A stretch of 64,000 nt of DNA. Source: Chloroflexus aurantiacus J-10-fl. GTDB lineage: Bacteria > Chloroflexota > Chloroflexia > Chloroflexales > Chloroflexaceae. Within the stretch, counting starts at the first letter, position 1, and each line of letters opens with the position of its first letter. Location: contig NC_010175.1 in assembly GCF_000018865.1 (NCBI RefSeq), positions 2,294,001 to 2,358,000 of the forward strand, written 5' to 3'. Of this stretch, positions 1 to 9,279 are shown piece after piece. The notes beneath the pieces are model-generated. The model did no database searches. It saw nothing but the letters and a program-made list of their open reading frames with translations, and was not told the origin of the DNA. The position numbers were made by a program, and so were the translations under genes.

Positions 1-1236
1 TTACAACAACTGGCCGAATTGCTCCTCAATCACGAGACAATCTTCTTCCGCAATCGTCCGCACATGGACGCCTTACGTAAAACGTTGTTGCCGTCATTGC
101 ATGCCACGCTGCCACCGGGGATGCCGATCAAAATCTGGAGCGCCGGGTGTGCTACCGGTGAAGAACCATATTCGATAGCCATAACTGCGCTGGAAGCTCT
201 CGGCGATCCCCTCCCACGTCCAGTTTCGATTCTGGCGACCGATCTCAGTGCGTCGGCATTGGCAAAGGCCCGGCAGGGAGTGTACCGCGGGCGAACGATC
301 TCCAATCTGACTCCGGCCCAACGCGCGCGCTTCTTTACCACCACCGATGCTGGCCTGTCGATTCACGAACGGGTACGGCAACTGGTCACATTTGTCCAAC
401 ATAATCTGCTCGAACCCTTTCCGGCAGCGGCTTATGGCACTCATATCCTCTTTTGTCAAAATGTAACGATCTACTTTTCGCTTGATACCTGTCGTAGCCT
501 GATGGCCCGCTTCTACGATGCACTGGCAGATGGCGGCATCCTGTGCCTTGGCTTCTCCGAAACGCTCTGGAACATTTTCGACCGCCTGACACCGGTTGCT
601 GTTGATGGTGCATTTCTGTATCGCAAAGATCCGCCGCCGGCCCGGTGGATGCCGACGACCACCGGTCAACGGTTGCCGGCACCGGCTCTGCGTACTCGTG
701 CGCCGCGTCCGCTCGAACGAAAAGTGACATTATTTACCGAGGAAGCCGTCGTTCAGGAAGGTCGCCAGTTGATCGAAAATGGCCAAATCGATACAGCACT
801 GGAATTATTCGCCCGTGTGCCATTGGCCGGTCGTCATGCACCCATGGTGTTGGCTCTTGCTGCCCAGGCCCATGCCAATCGCGGCGATCTCGATCTGGCC
901 TTGGCCGAAGCACGGCGTGCGCTGGAGCTGAATCCACTACTGACCGAGGCGTATCTCTTGCTGGGTTTGATCTATGAGCGACAACAACAAATGCCTCTTG
1001 CCATTCGGCACCTGGAGCGGGCACGGTATTTGAACCGCGACCATCCATTGGTGGCCTTCCATCTGGCCGAGTGCTACCGTCAGAACCGACAGATCACCGA
1101 GGCTATCCGCGAATATCGAAATGCTGAACGCTTATTAAACAATCTACCACCTGATCAGCTTCTGGAAGGGGTTGCAGTACAATGGCTGATTGAGAGTTGC
1201 CGGCGTTGGATCGGCCGGCTTGAGGGAGAGCGTTAA
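1..1236 (+). CDS. CheR-type protein-glutamate methyltransferase with C-terminal TPRs (5' end cut by window)
   Basis: This is a SAM-dependent methyltransferase of the CheR family, which methylates glutamates of chemoreceptors. The reading frame is open from the first base, so the N-terminal helical domain lies outside the window. SAM motif I is visible (SAGCATGEEPYS), followed by an acidic strand (ILATDLSASAL) and the family's FCRNVxIYF-type motif, here FCQNVTIYF with Gln for Arg. The distal third carries TPR-like helices, as in other CheR-TPR fusions. It abuts a PP2C phosphatase gene whose ribosome binding site lies inside this gene's end, so the two are probably translated together. No receptor, CheA or CheB is visible nearby, so a chemosensory-like or other signalling role is open. 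Confidence 0.85.
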   Translation, partial: LQQLAELLLNHETIFFRNRPHMDALRKTLLPSLHATLPPGMPIKIWSAGCATGEEPYSIAITALEALGDPLPRPVSILATDLSASALAKARQGVYRGRTISNLTPAQRARFFTTTDAGLSIHERVRQLVTFVQHNLLEPFPAAAYGTHILFCQNVTIYFSLDTCRSLMARFYDALADGGILCLGFSETLWNIFDRLTPVAVDGAFLYRKDPPPARWMPTTTGQRLPAPALRTRAPRPLERKVTLFTEEAVVQEGRQLIENGQIDTALELFARVPLAGRHAPMVLALAAQAHANRGDLDLALAEARRALELNPLLTEAYLLLGLIYERQQQMPLAIRHLERARYLNRDHPLVAFHLAECYRQNRQITEAIREYRNAERLLNNLPPDQLLEGVAVQWLIESCRRWIGRLEGER

Positions 1237-2358
1237 ATGCCCGTCCGTCATGATCGTCTGCTGCCAGCACTGCCCACACGGCGCCGGGTCTGGCCGAGTC
1301 TGTTAAGTCATCGCCAGCGCAGACGAATAGTTGTGCCAAAACGTCAGTCGCCAGGAGAACCTGCTCTTCATGAACCGGTAGTCGATGAGGCTGCCCAGCA
1401 GCGTGCCCGTGAGATTGAACAGGAGTTGCAGCTTGCCCGTGATATTCAGCAGGGCCTCTTGCTAGAGGCGGCGCCTCATCTCCCCGGCTGGGAAGTGACG
1501 GCGATCTCATTGCCGGCTCGTGATTTAGGTGGTGACCTCTACGATTTTCTCCCTCTGGCTAATGGCCTGCACGGCATCATGATCGGTGATGTCAGCGGCA
1601 AAGGTTTGCCTGCAGCTCTGCGTATGGCCGTGGCACGTACCGTCTTTCGCCACGAAGCCCGTCGGTATGCCGATCCGGCATCGACGATAGCTGCCGTAAA
1701 TCGTGGTATCTTGAGCGAAATTCCGCATGGCATGGTCACGATGCTGTATCTGCACCTTGAACCGCATACGGGAGCGGTACGTTGTGCGAATGCCGGTCAT
1801 ACCTTTCCGTTGTTGATTACCGATACGATCCAGGAGCTAGAGATCAGCGGCTTACCATTAGGGGTTGATAGCGAGAGCGAATATACCGAATTGAATGCGG
1901 TCATTGCACCGGGTGAAAGCCTGCTGTTGTACACCGATGGTCTGATCGAAGCCACCCGTGCGGATGGTGCGATTTTGGGTTTCGAGCGTCTGGTCGAACT
2001 GATAATGGTTCAGCCACAGCGTAAGCCTCGTGCGCTAGCTGCGGCATTGGTGCAAGAGGTTCGTACCTGGACGAATGGTGTGCTCAGTGATGATGTGACC
2101 CTCGTGATCCTGCGGCGGCGGTTGCTCGATCTGGCAGCCGAAATGCGCAGCGTAATTGTCGATGTGATTGGGAGCGAGGCCATGCACACGCTTTGGGCAA
2201 CGGCTTTTGCCGATGGGGTGCCGGCTACAGTTGAAGCATGGCGCGAGCGTCTGCCTCAATTACAATCACTGGCCCAGGCTCAGTTTGGACGTGGTCTGGC
2301 CCGCGAGCTATTGCAACAGATACGACTGACGCTCGATGACTATCGCGAGCATGTTTGA
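1237..2358 (+). CDS. PP2C-type (SpoIIE/RsbU) serine phosphatase
   Basis: This cytoplasmic phosphatase probably dephosphorylates an STAS-domain anti-anti-sigma protein. All PP2C/SpoIIE metal-binding motifs are present: GGDLYDF, GDVSGKG, LLYTDGLIEA and SDDVTLVIL. A coiled segment (EIEQELQLARDIQQGLL) precedes the domain, as in RsbU-like proteins. About 90 residues after the domain have no recognisable motif. The start ATG directly follows the TAA of the CheR gene, with GAGGGAG about 9 bases upstream. The kinase and STAS genes at 4776-5527 are likely partners, giving a phosphatase-kinase-antagonist set; this is inferred from position and family roles. No sensor domain is visible, so the input may come from the upstream CheR-TPR protein. 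Confidence 0.88.
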   Translation: MPVRHDRLLPALPTRRRVWPSLLSHRQRRRIVVPKRQSPGEPALHEPVVDEAAQQRAREIEQELQLARDIQQGLLLEAAPHLPGWEVTAISLPARDLGGDLYDFLPLANGLHGIMIGDVSGKGLPAALRMAVARTVFRHEARRYADPASTIAAVNRGILSEIPHGMVTMLYLHLEPHTGAVRCANAGHTFPLLITDTIQELEISGLPLGVDSESEYTELNAVIAPGESLLLYTDGLIEATRADGAILGFERLVELIMVQPQRKPRALAAALVQEVRTWTNGVLSDDVTLVILRRRLLDLAAEMRSVIVDVIGSEAMHTLWATAFADGVPATVEAWRERLPQLQSLAQAQFGRGLARELLQQIRLTLDDYREHV

Positions 2359-2491
2359 GCGAGTGAACGTAGGTGATTCCATCAGAGTTAGTAGCCATCT
2401 CATCCATCCACCAAGAGCGCGACCGCCAGAAGATCACGTTGCGGCGAGAATACCGTTGCCAGACCGGATTGCCCATGGCGCGCAGGTTGGA

Positions 2492-2514
2492 GTGCGGCAG
2501 CCGCGCTGCCGCGC
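2492..2514 (+). repeat. Dispersed palindromic repeat, family A, copy 1 (core)
   Basis: The core is GTGCGGCAGC, a 3-base spacer, then GCTGCCGCGC, followed by a CAGCCGT stretch also seen in copies at 9491, 11093, 30150, 34331 and 47571. Only about 50-80 bases around the core resemble the longer copies. Confidence 0.6.
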
Positions 2515-2619
2515 AGCCGTCCTCACGCGCCGACGTGGGGCGCAGCGGTTTGCTCATCGGTCACTACCCGCCGCAGCGATCCGTGGGTGTCACCTGCATG
2601 GTACAGATGGGTGGATTCC

Positions 2620-2648
2620 GTCGGGGTGGGTTCAAAACCCGCCCCGAC
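2620..2648. repeat. 29 bp hairpin repeat related to GTAGGGGC palindromes
   Basis: The arms GTCGGGGTGGGTT and AACCCGCCCCGAC pair over 13 bases with one G-T, around a 3-base loop. The centre GGGTT/AACC matches the elements at 29813 and 30294. The closest upstream gene is the PP2C gene, more than 250 bp away, so it looks more like a repeat than its terminator. Confidence 0.6.
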
Positions 2649-3131
2649 CTTACCATGCATGGGATGCAGCGAACGAAGGGGTGGCGGAAAGGTACGTCTT
2701 GAATCGCATGCCATGCATGGTATTTTTCAGATGTGATATACGCAGTCCGCAAGTGGAGAAGCCATGCTTCCGCATTCATCGTAAACCCTTTCGAGTGCCT
2801 GTGCCCCAGACCAATCCCTGATCGCTCGCATAAGCACGCTTGCTATCGAGAGTGGGTGATATGAACATCATTAGCATCTTTGGGCTGCCGGGTCGTTCTG
2901 CGCGATCCATTTTATTACCTTACAGACTCTTCACAATCTGGTGCAGTTGCGCGAAGTGCATCGTTTGATATATCCTTCAACGGCAACCTTCTCATGTATT
3001 CTTCACAACATACTCGCGGATGAACAAAACTACATATTGTCGTATTTTTCTGTATGACGATTCTACCATATACGAATGACAAGGGGCATGTTATAGTAGA
3101 GATCAGTACATTTTGGTTGCCGAGGTGCACT

Positions 3132-4694
3132 ATGGCGTCAACCAACGAACTACAATTCATGCCCCTCGATCTCGACACCTTTACCGGGAGCGAGCGCTTC
3201 ATGACCGGAACGCGGCTGGGTGCTGCGTTCAGTCAGGGAATGCGTGCATACCTGCGAGCGGCGTATGCTGATGCGATTGAACATTTCAAAGCTGCTCTGA
3301 TAGCCGCGTATGTGGACGGAGAAGAGCAGGCGCAAATCTACGAGCGTGAGCGGGCGATTATTTACCTCTACATTGGTAATTCGCTTGCCTTTCAAGATCA
3401 CTGGGAAGAAGCGTTACGCGAATATCTTGAAGCGGTACAGACCGATCCCCAGTTAGCCGAAGCGCATTACAACCTGGGGGTCGCGTTTGCTGCTCTCGGT
3501 CAGATTGATCGGGCGATTGCTGCATTTAAAGAGACGCTTGAGCACAATCCCAACCTCTACGAAGCCCACTTTGCGCTTGGCCGCTGCTACCAGCGGATCG
3601 ATGATGCTGGCCGGGCATACATTCATTTCAGCAGCGCCTGTAATGCACGTCCGCAGGCTGCCGAACCTCGTTACTACATGGGCTTGATGCATCAGAGCCA
3701 CGGTGCGCACGAGCTGGCGCAACGCTGTTTTGCCGAAGCATTGCGGGTCGAGCCAACCTTTGTTTCGCCGGAGCCATTACCCGATGAACCACTGGTGCAG
3801 CGCAGTGAAGAAGAGGTGGCCCAATGGTATTACCGGCTGAGTCAGGCGCTGAAACAGCAGGGGTACGAAGAAGAGGCTGAGCGGATTTATCGAGCACTGT
3901 TGCAATGGCGTCCGCAAGAGTATGCTGCTCGCTATCTGCTGGGCAACCTTCTGGCCCGCCAGCGTCGGTTTGAGGAAGCCTACGCCGAATACGAACAGAT
4001 ACCACCCCAGCACCGCCACTACGTCGATGCCCGCTTGCGCATGAGTGCCATTCTGCGCCTGCAAAAGAAACCGAAACAGGCGTATGAACTGCTCTTTGCC
4101 TGTGCCCGGCTCAACCCGCATCACGGTCAACTCTTCTTGCACATGGGTAAGCTCCTCTACGATATGGGGATGAATACTCAGGCAGCCCGTGCATTCGAGC
4201 GTGCCGTTCAACTGATGCCAACCGATGCGCAGGCTCATTATCTGCTCGGTTTTGTCTACAATACATTAGGGCGTGACACCTGGGCGCTGGCGGCCTGGCG
4301 GAAAGCTGTACAGTTGGCTCCCGAAGCCCATTCGCTGCGCTTCGATTTGGGCTACATGTACATTCGGCGTGGTCGTTACGACCTGGCGGCGGCAGAGTTT
4401 CAGCAGGTCCTCGAACAATGGCCAGACGATCTGGAAACCCAGTTTATGCTGGGTTTGTGCTACAAAGAACTTCTCGAACCGGCGCGGGCAATCCCGTTGT
4501 TTGAAAAAGTGCTCCGGCGTAACCCTCGTCACGCTCAGGCATTGTATTATCTCGGTGCTTGCTACCTGCAAGTAGGTAATACCTCGCTTGGCAAGGCGTA
4601 TCTGCGTCGCTATGATCATCTCGTTCGTCAGACAGCAACGATGAATGGTAATTCCCGGTCGCGTCCGGTGCCTTCATCGCGCCTGTCATCGTGA
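3132..4694 (+). CDS. Tetratricopeptide-repeat protein
   Basis: This 520-residue protein consists almost wholly of TPR helix pairs, for example LAEAHYNLGVAFAALGQIDR and AQALYYLGACYLQVGNTSLG. No catalytic domain, signal peptide or membrane segment is visible, so it is probably a cytoplasmic scaffold. I chose the ATG at 3132 (MASTNELQF) because GAGGTG lies 6 bases upstream. An in-frame ATG at 3054 would give 26 poorly conserved-looking residues and would place a likely -10 (TATAGT, 3092) inside the gene. Its place between a PP2C phosphatase and an RsbW-like kinase suggests a part in that signalling system, which is inference only. Confidence 0.8.
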   Translation: MASTNELQFMPLDLDTFTGSERFMTGTRLGAAFSQGMRAYLRAAYADAIEHFKAALIAAYVDGEEQAQIYERERAIIYLYIGNSLAFQDHWEEALREYLEAVQTDPQLAEAHYNLGVAFAALGQIDRAIAAFKETLEHNPNLYEAHFALGRCYQRIDDAGRAYIHFSSACNARPQAAEPRYYMGLMHQSHGAHELAQRCFAEALRVEPTFVSPEPLPDEPLVQRSEEEVAQWYYRLSQALKQQGYEEEAERIYRALLQWRPQEYAARYLLGNLLARQRRFEEAYAEYEQIPPQHRHYVDARLRMSAILRLQKKPKQAYELLFACARLNPHHGQLFLHMGKLLYDMGMNTQAARAFERAVQLMPTDAQAHYLLGFVYNTLGRDTWALAAWRKAVQLAPEAHSLRFDLGYMYIRRGRYDLAAAEFQQVLEQWPDDLETQFMLGLCYKELLEPARAIPLFEKVLRRNPRHAQALYYLGACYLQVGNTSLGKAYLRRYDHLVRQTATMNGNSRSRPVPSSRLSS

Positions 4695-4728
4695 ATGGCA
4701 ATACAATGGTTCGCTTGAGCCAGTACAC

Positions 4729-4734
4729 TATAAT
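4729..4734 (+). promoter_or_regulatory. Candidate -10 (TATAAT) of the rsbW-like/STAS pair
   Basis: A perfect TATAAT lies 42 bases upstream of the kinase ATG. No good -35 hexamer is seen at the usual distance. Confidence 0.4.
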
Positions 4735-4775
4735 TGGTGTAAGGCTGAACGAACGATGTGCGTAGAGGCAGTGGC

Positions 4776-5204
4776 ATGCAACGAGTAGAGTTACGTATTC
4801 CATCAATCCCTATCTTCGAGCGAGTGGTGCGGGCCAGCGCTGCTGAAGTTGGGAGTGCCGCCGGTTTTAGCCCCGAGCAGGTTGAAGATTTGAAACTGGC
4901 CGTCAGCGAAGCGGTCAACAATGCGATTGACCACGGGAATCGTGGGGATGTAGCTAAACTGGTTGCAGTAACGTTCGAGATCGACGGTGAAAAACTTGAG
5001 ATTCGGGTGAGCGATCAGGGCGGCGGCATTGAACGAATCGATGTCTCGCGGCGCGTTGTTGATGATGCTACCCTTGATGCCGGCTATCTGCGCGGCTTTG
5101 GCATGTATCTGATCAGTGCGTTAGTTGATGATTATGAGGTCGATTCATCGCAACAGGGAACGGTGTTAACCCTTCGTTTGTATCGGAAGGATCGGCAACA
5201 ATGA
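4776..5204 (+). CDS. RsbW/SpoIIAB-like serine kinase (anti-sigma regulatory factor)
   Basis: This 142-residue protein is a GHKL ATPase of the anti-sigma-factor kinase family. The N box (VSEAVNNAIDHGN), G1 box (VSDQGGGIERI) and G2 box (RGFGMYLISALVDD) are all present. In this family the protein phosphorylates an STAS-domain partner and may also bind a sigma factor. The STAS partner is the next gene, overlapping by four bases (ATGA), so the two are translationally coupled. The ATG at 4776 is preferred over an in-frame GTG at 4758. No sigma factor gene is seen in the window, so the downstream target is unknown. Confidence 0.88.
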   Translation: MQRVELRIPSIPIFERVVRASAAEVGSAAGFSPEQVEDLKLAVSEAVNNAIDHGNRGDVAKLVAVTFEIDGEKLEIRVSDQGGGIERIDVSRRVVDDATLDAGYLRGFGMYLISALVDDYEVDSSQQGTVLTLRLYRKDRQQ

Positions 5205-5527
5205 GCGACATTATTCGACGAGAAGAATTTGGCGACGTCGTTGTGCTCCACATCTTGACCACCAGCGTTGATGCCATCTCGGCTGCCGCTATTGCTGCTG
5301 AGTGTCAAGAGATGCGTCCGATTACGGTGCTCGATTTTAGCGAGGTTTCGTTTATCAATTCAGCCGGCATCTCAGCATTGCTCAAGTTTGTTGTCAGTGC
5401 ACGTAAATCGGGGTATCAGCTCTTTGCGATGAACGTGACCCCTCATCACCAGAAGATTTTTAAGATGGTTGAGATGTCACGCTATATGCCGACTATCGAT
5501 GAACGCGATCTGGCGGCGTACCGCTGA
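5201..5527 (+). CDS. STAS-domain anti-anti-sigma factor
   Basis: This 108-residue single STAS domain resembles RsbV and SpoIIAA. The phosphoacceptor loop reads FINSAGISALL, where the family has DS(S/T)G. Ser54 is kept, while the preceding Asp is Asn and the following Ser/Thr is Ala. It should be phosphorylated by the overlapping upstream kinase and dephosphorylated by the PP2C phosphatase at 1237. This partner-switch reading rests on family knowledge and gene order. Confidence 0.88.
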   Translation: MSDIIRREEFGDVVVLHILTTSVDAISAAAIAAECQEMRPITVLDFSEVSFINSAGISALLKFVVSARKSGYQLFAMNVTPHHQKIFKMVEMSRYMPTIDERDLAAYR

Positions 5528-6078
5528 TCCCCGGTGGCTGCCTGACCAGATCGGCGCAATAACACCTTTCGACGAGTGTGATCTGGTGGCACGCTGTTTC
5601 TACTGTCAAATAAACATGTTTCCAGTCCTGGAGATAAAGAATCCCTCTTACCGACCGGGTTGCGTGCCGACCTGGTAAATACCTCTGTCTTTTTCATATA
5701 CTGATCGGGTGGAAGTAATCTCATCTATCCAGGGATCAAAGATGACGCTGGATACTACCTCTTCCATCCCCAATGTACCCTTGCGGTGCTGTGCGGAATG
5801 CGGAAGCCGGGCAGTTGCATTCTCCGTGCTCGTGTGAAACTGAACCACTCACCATGCGAGTGTGCGTCTACATATAGGCACATGTTTGTCAACAGACGAT
5901 GCGTGCTATCAGGGTGGCTATTGATCACGCTGTACGATACCTGTGCCATCCCACGCTCTTATCGTAGATGTACGAGATGAATTCTGGCGTTGTGCGGCGC
6001 TATATCCCTGTAATCTGAACCGGATACGCAATCTCTGGTGCGATATGGTATGATAAGAGCGAACAGAAGGAGTATGCT
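5528..6078. other. Intergenic region upstream of lactate dehydrogenase
   Basis: No gene with a start, ribosome binding site and recognisable protein is present in these 551 bases. A short stretch near 5790-5830 (GGAATGCGGAAGCC then GGGCAGTTGC) may be a very decayed family A repeat. The right end carries the lactate dehydrogenase promoter. Confidence 0.5.
6046..6054 (+). promoter_or_regulatory. Extended -10 promoter (TGG-TATGAT) of ldh
   Basis: TGG directly precedes TATGAT. AAGGAG and the ATG of the lactate dehydrogenase gene follow within 25 bases. The same TGG-hexamer arrangement recurs upstream of many genes in the window. Confidence 0.55.
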
Positions 6079-7029
6079 ATGAGTTTGCGTAAACGCACCG
6101 GTAAAGTTGGCGTCGTCGGAACAGGCATGGTTGGTACCTCCTTTGCCTATGCACTGATGCAGCGCAGCCTGGCCAGCGAACTGGTGTTGATTGATATTGA
6201 TCATGCCCGTGCAGAAGGGGAGGCGATGGATCTTAATCACGGCCTGCCCTTTGTTCGCCCAATGCGCATCTATGCCGGTACCTATGATGATCTGGCCGGC
6301 GCCGACTTGATAGTCATCGCTGCCGGGGCAAATCAGCGGCCTGGCGAGACCCGGCTCGATTTATTGAATCGGAATGTAGCCATTTTCCGTGAGATCATTC
6401 CTCCAATTCTGGCAGCCAATGATGATGGAATCATCGTTGTTGCCACTAATCCAGTGGACATCTTAACCACCATTGGGGCACAGATTGCCGGTCCCGCAGC
6501 GAATCGAGTGATCGGATCAGGGACCATCCTTGATACGGCACGCTTTCGCTACTTGCTTGGTCAGCACTACGGTGTCGATCCCCGCTCTGTGCACGCCTAC
6601 ATTGTCGGCGAACATGGCGATAGCGAGTTAGCGCTCTGGAGCCTGGCAAATATTGCCGGAGTCAGGCTAGTTGATTTTGTCGGTGCAAATGGTCAGGGCT
6701 ACAATCAGGCAGCGCTTGATGCGATTCTCGAACAAACCCGTAACGCTGCATACGAGATTATTAAGCGCAAGCGGGCAACCTATTATGCTATCGGTCTGGG
6801 ACTGCTATCGATTGCCGAAGCAGTGCTGCGTGATCAACACACGGTGATGACGATCAGCAGCTTGATGAACGGTCAGTATGGAGTAAGCGGGATTGCAATC
6901 AGTCTACCAACAATCGTTGGTCGTGATGGTGCTGAGGAGGTGCTCAATTTACCATTGTCCGAACAGGAGATTGCTCTCTTTCAGCGCTCTGCCGGTATTC
7001 TAAAAGAACACCTGTCTCACGTTCAGTAA
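6079..7029 (+). CDS. ldh: L-lactate dehydrogenase
   Basis: This 316-residue enzyme reduces pyruvate to L-lactate with NADH. The Rossmann motif GVVGTGMVGTSFAYAL begins near residue 11. The specificity loop reads GANQRPGETRLDL: Gln at the discriminating position indicates lactate rather than malate dehydrogenase, which has Arg there. The catalytic His lies in GEHGDSELALW and the substrate Arg in TRLDLLNRN. Length fits the family. AAGGAG lies 7 bases before the ATG. It is flanked by signalling genes but has its own promoter, so I see no functional link with them. Confidence 0.93.
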   Translation: MSLRKRTGKVGVVGTGMVGTSFAYALMQRSLASELVLIDIDHARAEGEAMDLNHGLPFVRPMRIYAGTYDDLAGADLIVIAAGANQRPGETRLDLLNRNVAIFREIIPPILAANDDGIIVVATNPVDILTTIGAQIAGPAANRVIGSGTILDTARFRYLLGQHYGVDPRSVHAYIVGEHGDSELALWSLANIAGVRLVDFVGANGQGYNQAALDAILEQTRNAAYEIIKRKRATYYAIGLGLLSIAEAVLRDQHTVMTISSLMNGQYGVSGIAISLPTIVGRDGAEEVLNLPLSEQEIALFQRSAGILKEHLSHVQ

Positions 7030-7068
7030 AGAGATCGCTGTATCGTGTACACTTGAGGAGAGTGCGCC

Positions 7069-7449
7069 GTGCCCCACACCATTATGGTTGTTGAAGATGA
7101 TGCTGCTACTCGCCGGCTTTATCGTTTTCTGCTACGTAATAGCGGCTACGATGTGATCGAAGCCGAAGATGGAATCGACGCGCTGGAAAAGCTGGCCGTG
7201 CATGATTGCGATGTGGTTATTACCGATATGAATATGCCACGCATGGGTGGTATTGAGTTGGTACGCACTCTCCGCCAAAATCAATCACAAGTGTACGTGA
7301 TCCTGGTCACCGCTTTCGGTACTCCCGATACCGAAAAGAATGCGCTGCGTGCTGGCGTTAACGAATATTTAACGAAACCGTTTGACTTCGATGAGTTAGA
7401 GCGACGACTGCAACTCTATTTCTCCCGTCGCGCGCAAGGCGGTTCCTGA
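7069..7449 (+). CDS. Single-domain CheY-like response regulator
   Basis: This 126-residue receiver domain has no output domain. The acidic pair (VEDD), phosphoacceptor Asp53 (ITDMNMP), Thr of VTAFG and Lys of LTKPF are all present. I chose the GTG at 7069, which has GAGGAG about 8 bases upstream, over an ATG five codons later. No histidine kinase is adjacent. Nearby CheR-like and HD-GYP genes suggest use in the same signalling network, which is inferred. Confidence 0.88.
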   Translation: MPHTIMVVEDDAATRRLYRFLLRNSGYDVIEAEDGIDALEKLAVHDCDVVITDMNMPRMGGIELVRTLRQNQSQVYVILVTAFGTPDTEKNALRAGVNEYLTKPFDFDELERRLQLYFSRRAQGGS

Positions 7450-7638
7450 GCATATGCTGCACCTACAGGTGTTGTAGCAATAACGGTTGAGTTTGCCCTG
7501 GCATCCATTACTCAATGACAATTCTGTTACCGACATGACGGTCATTGTAGCCTTTATGCAAACTTAGCTTGCTACATTACAAACGAAATAGCCGGCAATC
7601 TGCTCTGTGCAGATGTGCATGTCTGGGGAGCCTGATCT

Positions 7639-9120
7639 ATGGCGGACTACGCAAACTCTTCCCCTGAGCGCCCCCGGATTCTCATTGTGGAGGACGAAGT
7701 CAATATCCGTGAATTCTGTCGTCTGCTCCTCCGTCGGCATTACGATGTCGTTGCGGTTGGGGATGGTCTCGCAGCGATAGAGTTGCTGTCTACGCAGACG
7801 TTTGATCTGGTGTTGACCGATCTGCAAATGCCGAATCTGGATGGGATTGCGCTTGTTCAATACTTGCGTGCCCATCATCTGGAAACCGATGCGGTCGTTA
7901 TGACGGCACATGCGACGGTCGAAACTGCACGCGAAGCACTTAAGCTCGGTGCTCTTGACTACATTGCCAAACCTGTTGATGCCGAGCAATTACAAAAGAC
8001 AGTACGAACGGCACTGGAATTGCGTCGTGTGCGCCGCGAGAAGGAGCGTCTCTCCGACCTGGTGCTAATGTATCAGTTTAGCCAGGTGATTACTGCTTCG
8101 CTCGATGTTCAGGAACAATCCGCTCACCTACTTGAATTCGTCGGTCGTCGTTTTGCCCCAAGCAACATCGGATTGTCGCTAATTGACGCTGATGGTGATA
8201 CGCTGGTGGTGCTGATCGGTCCCGAACCCGGCCAGAGTCTGTCCCTGAGCGAACGTGACGAACAGAGTCTGCGAGCGGCGCACTACCAGTTGATCGAATG
8301 TCCGACCACGTCATCAGATCGCCTCATCGAAGTAGTCTTGCGGAGTCGCGACCATGCCATTGGCTTCCTCAATTTGACCCGCAATAGTGAACAACCCTCG
8401 TTCGATGCCGCTGATCGGCATCTGATCGAAATTTTTGCTTCGCAGATTGCCGCTGCGCTGGACAATGCGCGTCTGTATCGTGCCCTCAAAGATCAATACG
8501 AGCAGATGATTGCTGCGCTGGCCGGGGCAATCGAAGCCCGTGATGCCTATACCTATGGCCATTCGCGCCAGGTTAGTCGCTACGCTGTCCGCCTGGCGCA
8601 AGAATTGGGTCTCAGTCCTGCGGAGATTGAGCGCATTCACTATGCCGGTCTCTTGCATGATATTGGTAAGATTGGTATTCGCGACGATATCTTACTCAAA
8701 CCGGGTCCTCTTTCACCTGAAGAGCTGACCCAGATGCGCCGCCATCCGCAAATCGGAGTACGTATTCTTGAGCAGATCAGTGGCTTACGTGATATATTGC
8801 CGATTATCGCTGCCCACCACGAACGTTTCGATGGTACCGGCTATCCATACGGTTTGAAGGGAGAAGAGATACCATTCGAGGCGCGTATTCTAGCGGTGGC
8901 CGATACCTTCGAGGCGCTAACCGCTGACCGCGCCTACCGTTCGGCGATGAGTCCTGAAGCGGTGCTCCAGATCATCCAGGATGGTAGGGGTACCCATTGG
9001 GATCCGCAGGTGGTTGATGCTTTTTTGCGACTGATGCGCCGTGAGCGGTTATGGGAACAATCACCACGGTTGCGGCAGGTGATACAACCACCATTGTCGG
9101 TAGAGTCAATTTCTTCGTGA
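7639..9120 (+). CDS. Response regulator: receiver, GAF-like and HD-GYP domains
   Basis: This 493-residue protein is a likely cyclic di-GMP phosphodiesterase under phosphorelay control. The receiver comes first, with Asp61 in TDLQMP. Residues of about 130-280 look like a GAF domain (LEFVGRRFAPSNIGLSLIDADG onward), flanked by helical linkers. The HD-GYP domain follows, with HDIGKIGI near residue 339 and HHERFDGTGYP near residue 397, so both catalytic signatures are intact. GGGGAG precedes the ATG. Downstream DNA is repeat-rich and non-coding. Cyclic di-GMP hydrolysis is the family activity; the GAF ligand is unknown. Confidence 0.9.
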   Translation: MADYANSSPERPRILIVEDEVNIREFCRLLLRRHYDVVAVGDGLAAIELLSTQTFDLVLTDLQMPNLDGIALVQYLRAHHLETDAVVMTAHATVETAREALKLGALDYIAKPVDAEQLQKTVRTALELRRVRREKERLSDLVLMYQFSQVITASLDVQEQSAHLLEFVGRRFAPSNIGLSLIDADGDTLVVLIGPEPGQSLSLSERDEQSLRAAHYQLIECPTTSSDRLIEVVLRSRDHAIGFLNLTRNSEQPSFDAADRHLIEIFASQIAAALDNARLYRALKDQYEQMIAALAGAIEARDAYTYGHSRQVSRYAVRLAQELGLSPAEIERIHYAGLLHDIGKIGIRDDILLKPGPLSPEELTQMRRHPQIGVRILEQISGLRDILPIIAAHHERFDGTGYPYGLKGEEIPFEARILAVADTFEALTADRAYRSAMSPEAVLQIIQDGRGTHWDPQVVDAFLRLMRRERLWEQSPRLRQVIQPPLSVESISS

Positions 9121-9140
9121 CATAAGCTCATTCCGCGTTA

Positions 9141-9275
9141 GCGACCATCTACGATGCAATCAGCCGCTGGATTGGTTGCCTTGCGCGCTCGTCATGCCCG
9201 TAGCGTATCATTTGGCGTGCGACCGCCCCGCTCCCGCGCCAGCCGTACTCACGATCCGGCGTGTGGTATATGCGG
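9141..9275 (+). repeat. Family A repeat, copy 2
   Basis: It aligns well with copy 4 at 11017, sharing GCGACCATCT, CGCTGGATTGGTTGCCTTGC, TTTGGCGTGCG and CGCGCCAGCCGT. The central palindrome is degraded here (GTGCGACCGCCCCGCTCCCG). Confidence 0.7.
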
Positions 9276-9279
9276 TGCC

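Larger units (their letters stand above)
2359..3131. other. Intergenic region with repeat remnants
   Basis: No convincing coding sequence is present. It holds one degenerate copy of the dispersed palindromic repeat (core 2492-2514) and a hairpin at 2620-2648 with 13 bp arms. The distal part, 2830-3130, is AT-richer and includes a possible -10 hexamer TATAGT at 3092-3097 ahead of the TPR gene. Confidence 0.6.

Noticed and set aside
5790-5830. A ninth family A repeat copy
   Set aside because: Only the GGAATGCGGAAGCC and GGGCAGTTGC parts resemble the core, and no flanking similarity could be traced.
7564-7989. A 141-codon minus-strand frame over the HD-GYP receiver
   Set aside because: It is antisense to the conserved receiver domain and has no domain of its own.
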